A DNA stretch of 64,000 nt from Roseburia sp. 1XD42-69. GTDB lineage: Bacteria; Bacillota; Clostridia; Lachnospirales; Lachnospiraceae. The position numbers and the translations under genes were made by a program. The DNA is taken from the NCBI RefSeq assembly GCF_003612565.1, contig NZ_RAZG01000006.1, positions 62,001 through 126,000 of the forward strand. Direction: 5' to 3'. Each line of letters starts with the position of its first letter. The first letter of the stretch is position 1. Below are positions 36,187 through 43,153 of the stretch, one piece after another. A model generated the notes under the pieces. That model did no database searches. It had not been told where the DNA came from and saw only the letters and a program-made list of their open reading frames with translations.

Positions 36187-36663
36187 ATGGAAGATAAAAC
36201 AAATGTTATGCGTATACTGGATAAGAAAAAAATTTCTTACCAATGCCATACTTATGAGGCGAAGGAGGCAGTGGGGGGCATGGAGGTTGCTGAAATATTA
36301 GGGCAGAATCCCAGTGCCGTATTTAAGACATTGGTTATAGTGGGAAAATCCGGGGAACACTATGTTTTTATGGTTCCGGTGAATAGGGAGCTGGATTTAA
36401 AGAAGGCTGCAAAAATTGTGGGGGAGAAGAAGATAGAGATGATAAAGTCAAGAGAACTGCTTCCCCTCACAGGCTATATTCACGGGGGATGTTCCCCGGT
36501 GGGGATGAAAAAGGCATTTCCCACCACGATAGATGAGAGCGCCAAAGACCAGGAAAAAATATTTTTCAGCGGAGGGAAAATCGGCTGCCAGATTGAGACA
36601 ACCTTAGAGGGGTTGTTAAAAGTTGTCCGGGTAAATACCGGGGATATCTGTACAGATGAATAA
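36187..36663 (+). CDS. ybaK: YbaK/EbsC-family Cys-tRNA(Pro) deacylase
   Basis: A 158-residue trans-editing protein that removes cysteine from mischarged tRNA-Pro. It shows the YbaK pattern: MRILDKKKISYQCHTYE at the start, the catalytic-Lys region PSAVFKTLVIVGK, GGCSPVGMKK and the TTIDESA strand. The ATG at 36187 has GGAGAAAGG upstream, whereas an ATG 11 codons earlier has none. Confidence 0.9.
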   Translation: MEDKTNVMRILDKKKISYQCHTYEAKEAVGGMEVAEILGQNPSAVFKTLVIVGKSGEHYVFMVPVNRELDLKKAAKIVGEKKIEMIKSRELLPLTGYIHGGCSPVGMKKAFPTTIDESAKDQEKIFFSGGKIGCQIETTLEGLLKVVRVNTGDICTDE

Positions 36664-36672
36664 GGAGGGACT

Positions 36673-37131
36673 ATGGGATATCATACAGTGGATGAATTGG
36701 AGCATTTTAACTTTGCCGGGGCTGAGATTTTGGAAATCAGGGAGTACAGAGACCAGCTTATTTTTGAACTGGGATTTGTGACTATCCTGCCGGAGAACAC
36801 CTGTAACCGGGATGTGCGGGAAATGGGCACCAGCCAGCTTACCTTAAAACTTTTCCATGTAAAAGAAATTGAGATTATTTTGGAGGGGTATAAGGTTTTT
36901 GATGCAGATGGGAATCTTAAGGAAACCTGTGAGGATGAGGTGATTAAAAATAAAGATTTCCCTGCCCTGTACCAAGATTTAAAAGGCAGCGGGATTTACA
37001 GTTTGAAAAGGGACGGGGATGACTATGTTTTTTATCTGGATGCGGAAGAGAGAACCTACCGTTTTACCGTGAAGGCAAAGGGGAATTCCCAGGACTGGGA
37101 GCGGTTTATGAATAAGAACCCCGTCTACTGA
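36673..37131 (+). CDS. Hypothetical protein (152 aa)
   Basis: A beta-rich, acidic, cytosolic protein that I cannot assign. It sits nine bases after ybaK with GGAGGG before the ATG and is 13 bases from larE, so it is part of the same transcript. Visible patterns such as FELGFVTILPENTC and KRDGDDYVFYLDAEERTYRF suggest a beta-sandwich. The name of its neighbours does not reveal its role. Confidence 0.7.
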   Translation: MGYHTVDELEHFNFAGAEILEIREYRDQLIFELGFVTILPENTCNRDVREMGTSQLTLKLFHVKEIEIILEGYKVFDADGNLKETCEDEVIKNKDFPALYQDLKGSGIYSLKRDGDDYVFYLDAEERTYRFTVKAKGNSQDWERFMNKNPVY

Positions 37132-37144
37132 AAAAGGTGGTTTT

Positions 37145-37948
37145 ATGGAAAAAATTCTGAAAGAAAAATTAGAAAAATTGAAAAACAATATAAAAAAACT
37201 GGAAAGCGTCGCTATCGCCTTTTCCGGGGGAGTGGATTCCACATTTTTACTTCAGGCGGCCTATGAGGTTTTAGGGGAAAATGTTCTTGCTCTGACCATA
37301 CGTTCAGCGGCTTTTCCTGAAAGGGAGACCAAGGAATCACAGGACTTTTGCAAAGCTAGGGGCATACGCCAGGTTGTACTGGATTTTGATCCCCTGGATC
37401 TGGAAGAATTTGTAAAAAACCCGAAAGACCGCTGCTACCACTGTAAAAGGCAGCTTTTTTTGAAAATTACCGCAGCAGCTAGGGAGCAGGGGATTTTATA
37501 TGTGGCGGAGGGCTCTAATATGGATGATTTGGGAGATTACCGTCCGGGGCTTATGGCAGTTAAAGAGATGGGGATTTTAAGCCCTTTAAGGGAGGCAGGG
37601 TTATATAAGTCTGAGATTCGCTTCCTGTTAAAAGAAATGGGGATTCCTGCCTGGGAAAAGCCGTCCTACGCCTGCCTTGCCTCCCGTTTTGTGTACGGGG
37701 AGGAAATTACCCTGGAAAAGTTAAAAAGGGTGGAACTTGGGGAAGAATTTCTAAGGGAGCAGGGATTTTTGCAGATGCGGGTGCGGGTGCACGGGGATAT
37801 GGCACGGATTGAGGTTTTGCCGGAGGATTTTGGGAGGTTTTTGGATGAGAAATTCCGGGAAGAAGTGTGGGATAAGTTCCATGGACTTGGATTTTCCCAT
37901 GTGTCTTTGGACCTTAAGGGATACCGCACCGGGAGCATGAATGTGTGA
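37145..37948 (+). CDS. larE: LarE-type ATP pyrophosphatase sulfur transferase
   Basis: A 267-residue PP-loop protein (SGGVDS, residues 27-32). LarE adenylates and adds sulfur to the precursor of the nickel-pincer nucleotide cofactor of lactate racemase-like enzymes. Cys97 and Cys100 (RCYHCK) and Cys177 (SYACLASRF, the position of the sacrificial Cys in the Lactobacillus enzyme) are present. A three-Cys set is the pattern associated with [4Fe-4S] LarE proteins, so sulfur may come from a cluster instead of from the protein itself. larA, larB and larC are not in the window. Confidence 0.88.
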   Translation: MEKILKEKLEKLKNNIKKLESVAIAFSGGVDSTFLLQAAYEVLGENVLALTIRSAAFPERETKESQDFCKARGIRQVVLDFDPLDLEEFVKNPKDRCYHCKRQLFLKITAAAREQGILYVAEGSNMDDLGDYRPGLMAVKEMGILSPLREAGLYKSEIRFLLKEMGIPAWEKPSYACLASRFVYGEEITLEKLKRVELGEEFLREQGFLQMRVRVHGDMARIEVLPEDFGRFLDEKFREEVWDKFHGLGFSHVSLDLKGYRTGSMNV

Positions 37949-37972
37949 TACAGATACGAGAGGAGAACGATT

Positions 37973-39322
37973 ATGAGAGATAATACGACGGAAATATTTG
38001 AAAAGGCGCCGGTTCCAAAGGCCGTTCTGCTGAATGTGATACCTTCTATCATCAGTATGATGATGGTTTTGGTATACAACCTGGCGGATACCTTTTTTAT
38101 CGGACAGACAAAAAATGCCTACATGGTGGCAGCGGTTTCCGTGGCAACTCCGGCGTTTTTATTCTTTATGGCGGTGGGGATGCTTTTCGGCATCGGAGGA
38201 ACATCTTTTATATCCAGAATGCTGGGTGAAGGAAATCAGAAAAAGGCGGATAACGCCTCTTCTTTTTGCTTTTGGACAGGGTTATCCATTGGAGTGATTT
38301 CCATGGTTTTCATCTGGATTTTTGTGAAACCTGTGTGCATTATGATTGGGGCAAGCCCGGATACCATGGAGTATGCGGTGCAGTACCTTGCTATTGTGGC
38401 GGCGGGGATTCCCTTTTTAATCTTAAGTAATATATTCAGCAATATTATCCGCGCCGAGGGAAATGCAAAGACGGCTATGATGGGGATGATCATCGGAAAT
38501 ATGGCAAATATCATTTTAGACCCGGTAATGATTTTGGGATTTCATTGGGATGTGGCAGGGGCAGCGGTTGCTACAGTTTTGGGAAATGTGTTTGCCAGTG
38601 TATTTTATCTTGTGCATCTCTTGTCCAAAAACGCAAAGCTTTCCATAAGCCCGAAAGATTACAAAATCAGGGAGCATATTGCATTGGATGTGTTTGCCAT
38701 CGGGGTTCCGGCGTCCTTAAACAGCGTGTTAATGAGCGTGTCAAATATTGTAATCAATAATTTTATGATGCAGCACGGGGATATGGCGGTGGCAGGCCTT
38801 GGGGTTGCCATGAAGGTTAATTTGATTGTGGTCATGCTTTTAATCGGCCTTGGAACGGGAATACAGCCCCTACTGGGCTATTGCTTCGGGGCCAGAAACA
38901 GAAAACGGTATATGGATGTGCTGAAATTTTCCTGTGCCCTGGCGTTGGGGTTAAGCCTTGTGATGACAGTTACCTGTTACTGCGGGGCAGGGCCTTTGGT
39001 TCGGGCATTTCTGGAAAATAAAGAAGCCTTTTCCTACGGCATGTCCTTTGCCAGGATTTATATTTATTCCGGTCCGATTTTGGGAATTTTATTTGTGTTT
39101 ATCAATGCCATTCAGTCCACCGGGGCGGCGCTGCCCTCCCTGATACTTTCCATCAGCAGGCAGGGTCTTTTGTTTTTGCCTATTCTTTTGGCTATGAATG
39201 GAATATTCCATACCCCAACAACCCTCGCAATGGCCCAGCCAGTTACAGACTATTTGTCAACAGCGTTAGCCCTTTTGCTGTTTCTTGTCACTTATAAAAA
39301 ATATTTAAAAGAAAATGTTTAG
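37973..39322 (+). CDS. MATE-family multidrug/cation exporter
   Basis: A 449-residue membrane protein with twelve hydrophobic segments arranged as two MatE domains. The start PVPKAVLLNVIPSIISMM and the repeats FIGQTKNAYMVAAVSVATP and GTGIQPLLGYCFGA are typical of the DinF/NorM-like clostridial group. These use Na+ or H+ gradients to export cationic compounds. GAGGAGA lies eight bases before the ATG. A terminator follows 13 bases after the stop. Confidence 0.92.
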   Translation: MRDNTTEIFEKAPVPKAVLLNVIPSIISMMMVLVYNLADTFFIGQTKNAYMVAAVSVATPAFLFFMAVGMLFGIGGTSFISRMLGEGNQKKADNASSFCFWTGLSIGVISMVFIWIFVKPVCIMIGASPDTMEYAVQYLAIVAAGIPFLILSNIFSNIIRAEGNAKTAMMGMIIGNMANIILDPVMILGFHWDVAGAAVATVLGNVFASVFYLVHLLSKNAKLSISPKDYKIREHIALDVFAIGVPASLNSVLMSVSNIVINNFMMQHGDMAVAGLGVAMKVNLIVVMLLIGLGTGIQPLLGYCFGARNRKRYMDVLKFSCALALGLSLVMTVTCYCGAGPLVRAFLENKEAFSYGMSFARIYIYSGPILGILFVFINAIQSTGAALPSLILSISRQGLLFLPILLAMNGIFHTPTTLAMAQPVTDYLSTALALLLFLVTYKKYLKENV

Positions 39323-39334
39323 CGTGGTTAAAAA

Positions 39335-39372
39335 TGCCCGGATAGCCTTTTTACCTATCCGGGTATTTTTTT
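39335..39372 (+). terminator. Intrinsic terminator after the MATE gene
   Basis: TGCCCGGATAG and CTATCCGGGTA form an 11-bp stem with a T-rich loop, then seven T. Confidence 0.92.
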
Positions 39373-39385
39373 AATCACAATACTG

Positions 39386-39414
39386 TTGACAAAACTTATA
39401 CTGTGTAGTACGAT
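39386..39414 (+). promoter_or_regulatory. Promoter of the PadR-DUF1700 operon
   Basis: Consensus TTGACA, 17 bases, TACGAT, 26 bases before the PadR ATG. The interval carries the ATACTGTGTAGTACGATAT stretch, loosely symmetric, where a PadR dimer might bind. Confidence 0.7.
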
Positions 39415-39439
39415 ATACATAAAGAAAAGGAGGTATGAG

Positions 39440-39784
39440 ATGAATTTGGACAAATGGAAATCCCAAATTGCCCGGGGAACTTTAGAATACTGTATTTTGC
39501 TTATGCTGCGGCAAAAGACCTGCTATGGATACGAAATATTGCAGGAATTAAGCAAGTATCCCATGCTTGCCTCCACAGAGAGCACGGTATATCCCCTGCT
39601 GCGCAGGCTGTTAAAGGAAAATTACCTGGAAGCTTTCTGGAAAGATTCTGCGGAAGGACTGCCCCCCAGGAAATACTATTCCCTCACGCCTTTGGGGGAG
39701 GAGTATGTTATGCGTATGTCAGAGGAGTGGGAAAATCTTTTAAATGCGATTGTATGTCTGAAAGGAGAAAAAAATGAACGTTAA
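39440..39784 (+). CDS. PadR-family transcriptional regulator
   Basis: A 114-residue winged-helix regulator (RGTLEYCILLMLRQKTCYGYEI; STVYPLLRRLLKENYLE; RKYYSLTPLGEEY). It overlaps the following DUF1700 gene by 11 bases, the standard arrangement in which PadR controls a membrane-stress-type operon. AAAGGAGG eight bases before 39440 fixes the start. Confidence 0.93.
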   Translation: MNLDKWKSQIARGTLEYCILLMLRQKTCYGYEILQELSKYPMLASTESTVYPLLRRLLKENYLEAFWKDSAEGLPPRKYYSLTPLGEEYVMRMSEEWENLLNAIVCLKGEKNER

Positions 39785-40346
39785 ATTTGAAAAATTTCTA
39801 GCCACGGTGGAGAGGTACTTAAAACCCTTACCTACATCAGAAAGGGTTGACATTGTAAAGGAAATCAAAGGCTCTATTTTGGAGATGGAGCAGGGGGATC
39901 TCTCTGAGGAGGAAATTTTAAAACGGCTGGGAGAGCCCAAGGATTTGGCGAAAGCCTATCTGGGGGATTTGATGGCAGAGGAATCGGGGTTTAGCTTTAC
40001 CAGGGTTCTTACTGTATGTGCATTTTACAGTGTGGCAGGCCTCTCCGGCATGTTTGTGATTCCTGTTTTGGGGATTGTGGCACCGGTGTTTATTGTTACG
40101 GGAGTTTTGTCTGTTCTTTGTATGGCGGTGAAGCTCACGGACTACATTTTTCACCTGGGGCTTCCCTATATGGAAAATATAGGGATGTTTTCCATAAACG
40201 GCGTGTCTGTTATGAATCCTTTTGGGGAGTTTTTTGCAGCCCTGGTGATTGGGGCGGTTCTCTGTTTTTTAGGGCAGGGGGCCTGGAAACTGCTGAAGTT
40301 TTATTGTATTAAAGTTGGAAAGACAAAAAAGGATTTGTCTATTTGA
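39774..40346 (+). CDS. DUF1700 (HAAS-domain) membrane protein
   Basis: A 190-residue protein. Residues 1-65 form the helical HAAS/DUF1700 head (PLPTSERVDIVKEIKGSI, EEEILKRLGEPKDLAKAYL), followed by three to four membrane segments. Such proteins pair with PadR regulators and sometimes with adhesin-like DUF4097 proteins, absent here. Exact function is unknown. Confidence 0.88.
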   Translation: MNVKFEKFLATVERYLKPLPTSERVDIVKEIKGSILEMEQGDLSEEEILKRLGEPKDLAKAYLGDLMAEESGFSFTRVLTVCAFYSVAGLSGMFVIPVLGIVAPVFIVTGVLSVLCMAVKLTDYIFHLGLPYMENIGMFSINGVSVMNPFGEFFAALVIGAVLCFLGQGAWKLLKFYCIKVGKTKKDLSI

Positions 40347-40354
40347 TTTTTCGG

Positions 40355-40383
40355 TTGACACAGGGCAAATTAGCGGGTACAAT
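40355..40383 (+). promoter_or_regulatory. Near-consensus promoter of the leader RNA
   Basis: TTGACA, 17 bases, TACAAT: five to six matches in each box. It starts only nine bases after the DUF1700 stop, and transcription would begin about 365 bases before the MutS2-like gene. Confidence 0.88.
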
Positions 40384-40418
40384 AGGAAAAGATTAAAAAA
40401 TTTTTAGGAGGAATTTTT

Positions 40419-40457
40419 ATGTTAAGTGTGATTGTAATGGAGAAAGCTGCAAAATAA
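40419..40457 (+). CDS. Putative 12-residue leader peptide
   Basis: MLSVIVMEKAAK, preceded by AGGAGG seven bases before the ATG, the best ribosome binding site in the region. It is too short to be an independent protein. It lies between a strong promoter and an intrinsic terminator, with GC-rich alternative stems between, which is the layout of a ribosome-controlled attenuator. Translation has not been shown. Confidence 0.55.
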   Translation: MLSVIVMEKAAK

Positions 40458-40571
40458 ATATTGCAGGGCTGCTTTTACTGCGGGAAAAGTCTGCCCATTT
40501 GCTGGCGATAAGCGCCGGCGTTTTCGCCTTACAATTTGCTTACGATTATGGAATAAATTTTCAGAGAGTAC

Positions 40572-40601
40572 AGGCATGGCTTTTGGCCGTGCCTTTCTTT
40601 T
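40572..40601 (+). terminator. Intrinsic terminator/attenuator upstream of the MutS2-like gene
   Basis: AGGCATGGC and GCCGTGCCT form a nine-pair stem with one G-U pair around TTTTG, followed by TTCTTTT. It is 155 bases before the MutS2-like ATG, with no complete gene between it and the upstream promoter except the 12-residue ORF. The rest of 40347-40755 contains only GC-rich potential stems (for example GGCG-ATAA-GCGCC). Confidence 0.75.
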
Positions 40602-40755
40602 CCGGAATGCGGTTTTCACTGCGTTTCATTAGGAGAGAAACGACCATGGTACGTTATGCATTTGCGGCTATGGTTGTTTTTTTGTGCAAAAATAAGAAAA
40701 GCGGAAGTTTTCCTGTAAGGCGGAGAATACTACAATAAATAATCAGGAGAAGAAA

Positions 40756-42672
40756 ATGGATATTGAAAAAATAATTGAATTTGACAAAATAAAAGAGATG
40801 TGGATGAATCTGGCTGTCACGGAGGGGGCAAAGGAAAAAATCAGGAAGATGTCCTACTGCCTGGAGGAGACAAAATTGCGGAAAATGATGCGGGATACAA
40901 CCCAGGGAAAAAATCTTATGGAAAAGCTGGGGACTCCGCCTTTACAGAACACAGGGGAAATCCATGAGATTTTAAATGCTGCGGAACTTGGCAGCTGCCT
41001 TACACCCAGCCAGTTAGGGCAGGTGGAGAGAGTGCTGGCGTCGATTCGGCGTTTAAAACTTTATTTGGAAAGAGGGAAGGATTTTGGAAATTCCCTGGCA
41101 TATTATGAAGAGAACCTGGATTCCCTGGAATCCTTGCGGGAAGAAATTTCAAGACAGATTAGAAATGAGGAGGTGGACGATTATGCCTCAAAGGATTTGG
41201 CCCGCATCAGAAAAGAAATTGTTAAATGCCGGGAGGAGATGAAGGGGAAGGCGGAACAGGTGATGCGCACCCACAAAGCCTGTATGGCGGATAATTTCTG
41301 TACATTCCGGGGAGGAAGGGTCTGCGTCCCTGTAAAAAAGGAATTCAAATTAAAAATACCAGGAAGCGTGCTGGACAAATCCTCCACGGGAAATACTTTA
41401 TTTATAGAGCCCGCCGGGGCGGCAAAATATTACGAGGAATTGCAGAGCCTTAAAATCGGGGAGGAGAATGAAGTCTACCGCATTTTGTACACCCTTACGG
41501 ATATGGTTTCATCTGCGGCGGAACGATTAAGGGAAGATATTTTCTATATGGAAAAACTGGACTTTATTTTTTCCAAAGGGAAGCTCAGCATGGATTTGGA
41601 GGGGGTTGAGCCTTCTTTCAATACGGAGCGGAAAATTGCGTTAATATCTGCGAGACACCCATTGATGGATAAAAATATCAATATACCCCTGCAGTTTGAA
41701 ATAGGGGTAGATACCCGGGGCATTGTAATAACAGGGCCGAATACAGGGGGAAAGACAGTTGCCATAAAAACGGTCATGCTGAACTGCATGATGGCCCAGT
41801 GCGGGCTGCATGTTACCTGCCGGGAGGCGGATATCTGCATGAATAGCTCATATCTCTGCGATATCGGGGACGGCCAGAATATCTCTGAAAATTTGTCCAC
41901 CTTTTCCGCCCATATTAAAAATGTCCTGGAAGTGCTGAGGGAAGCGGACAAAGAGAGTTTTGTCATTATGGATGAGCTGGGATCCGGCACAGACCCGGCG
42001 GAGGGCATGGGAATTGCCATTGTCATTTTGGAAGAATTGAAAAAAAGAGGCGGGCTTTTTCTTGTGACCACCCATTATCCCGAGGTAAAAGAATATGCAA
42101 AAAAGCAAGGGGAGATTGTAAATGCCAGAATGACCTTTGACAAGGAGACATTAAGGCCCACATATCAAATGGTAATCGGGGAGGCCGGGGAGAGCTGTGC
42201 TTTGTACATTGCAGACAGGCTGGGTATGCCAAATGAGATGCTTCGGACAGCGGTACGGGCCGCCTACGGGGAAGATGCTTTAAGGGCCTGGAATTTCCAA
42301 AAAGAAGAGAAGAAACCGGAGAATAAAACTGCCGGAAAAATAATCAGAAGGAAGGAGAAAAAGAGGGGAAAGGAGTTGGAGGAGAAATACCACATTGGGG
42401 ACAGCGTGATGGTTTACCCGGAGAAAAAGATTGGGATTGTGTGCCAAGGTATAAATGAGAAAGGCGTTTTAAGGGTGCAGCTTCCCGGCAAAAAAATCTG
42501 GATTAACCATAAGCGGGTGAAACTTCATGTAAAAGCCTCTGAATTATATCCCGAAGATTATGATTTTTCTATTATTTTTGACACAGTGGAAAACAGGAAA
42601 ATCAGGCATAACATGGATAGAAAATACACGGAAGAATTAATTGTTATGGAGGAAGAAAACAGAGAAGCTTAA
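40756..42672 (+). CDS. MutS2-like ATPase lacking the Smr nuclease domain
   Basis: A 638-residue MutS-family protein. The N-terminal half is the MutS2-type lever and clamp (EEMKGKAEQVMR; GRVCVPVKKEFKLKIPG; FIEPAGAAKYYEEL). The ATPase has Walker A GPNTGGKT, STFSAHI, Walker B IMDELGSGTDP and THYPEVKEYA. MutS2 proper is about 780 residues and ends in an Smr endonuclease; here the C-terminus has only a KOW-like region (YHIGDSVMVYPEKKIG) and a charged tail. It is therefore a shortened paralogue. MutS2 in Bacillus acts on collided ribosomes; whether this one does is unknown. Confidence 0.88.
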   Translation: MDIEKIIEFDKIKEMWMNLAVTEGAKEKIRKMSYCLEETKLRKMMRDTTQGKNLMEKLGTPPLQNTGEIHEILNAAELGSCLTPSQLGQVERVLASIRRLKLYLERGKDFGNSLAYYEENLDSLESLREEISRQIRNEEVDDYASKDLARIRKEIVKCREEMKGKAEQVMRTHKACMADNFCTFRGGRVCVPVKKEFKLKIPGSVLDKSSTGNTLFIEPAGAAKYYEELQSLKIGEENEVYRILYTLTDMVSSAAERLREDIFYMEKLDFIFSKGKLSMDLEGVEPSFNTERKIALISARHPLMDKNINIPLQFEIGVDTRGIVITGPNTGGKTVAIKTVMLNCMMAQCGLHVTCREADICMNSSYLCDIGDGQNISENLSTFSAHIKNVLEVLREADKESFVIMDELGSGTDPAEGMGIAIVILEELKKRGGLFLVTTHYPEVKEYAKKQGEIVNARMTFDKETLRPTYQMVIGEAGESCALYIADRLGMPNEMLRTAVRAAYGEDALRAWNFQKEEKKPENKTAGKIIRRKEKKRGKELEEKYHIGDSVMVYPEKKIGIVCQGINEKGVLRVQLPGKKIWINHKRVKLHVKASELYPEDYDFSIIFDTVENRKIRHNMDRKYTEELIVMEEENREA

Positions 42673-42685
42673 ATTTGTTTTTCTA

Positions 42686-42714
42686 TTGACAAATACCCAA
42701 CAAGGGTATAGTAT
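42686..42714 (+). promoter_or_regulatory. csoR-copA promoter with embedded CsoR-type operator
   Basis: TTGACA is followed after 17 bases by TAGTAT. The spacer holds the palindrome ATACCCAACAAGGGTAT (42693-42709), which resembles known CsoR sites of the ATACCC...GGGTAT type. Repressor bound there would block RNA polymerase; copper would relieve it. Confidence 0.85.
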
Positions 42715-42778
42715 ATAATGTGTAGCTGAAAATTTATATTTATTACATTATAAAAGATTGGGGAAAGGAATGAAAGTT

Positions 42779-43135
42779 ATGGACACAATAAGAAATGAAA
42801 TCACAGAAAATATGCAGACCACAGAGCCTGCAGAGGAAATGGAGAGCTGCTGCAGCGGAAAAAACAAAAAACGCACAGACAAGGAATTTAAAGATTTAAT
42901 GAACCGCCTGAAAAGGATTGAAGGCCAGGTGCGGGGAATACAGGGAATGTTGGAGAGGGATGCCTACTGTCCCGATATCTTAGTCCAGGTGGCGGCGGTA
43001 AATGCGGCCCTTAACAGTTTTAACAAAGTGCTTCTCACAGACCATCTGAAAACCTGCGTGGTGGAAAATATCCGTCAGGGGAATGACGAGGTGGTGGATG
43101 AGCTGGTGCAGACCTTAAAAAAAATGATGAAATAA
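42779..43135 (+). CDS. csoR: CsoR-family copper-sensing repressor
   Basis: A 118-residue all-helical DUF156 protein with the Cu(I) ligands Cys64, His89 and Cys93 (RDAYCPDI; LTDHLKTCVVENI) and the DNA-binding Arg-rich region MNRLKRIEGQVRGI. The N-terminal 30 residues with a Cys-Cys pair are an extra tail. The ATG at 42779 is favoured because AAAGGA is nine bases upstream; the ATG three codons earlier is too close. It is followed after 18 bases by copA. Confidence 0.92.
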   Translation: MDTIRNEITENMQTTEPAEEMESCCSGKNKKRTDKEFKDLMNRLKRIEGQVRGIQGMLERDAYCPDILVQVAAVNAALNSFNKVLLTDHLKTCVVENIRQGNDEVVDELVQTLKKMMK

Positions 43136-43153
43136 AGAAAGGAAATCAGCAAA

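Noticed and set aside
40499-40738. 79-residue ORF upstream of the MutS2-like gene
   Set aside because: It would read through the terminator hairpin, has no ribosome binding site, and its sequence looks non-coding.
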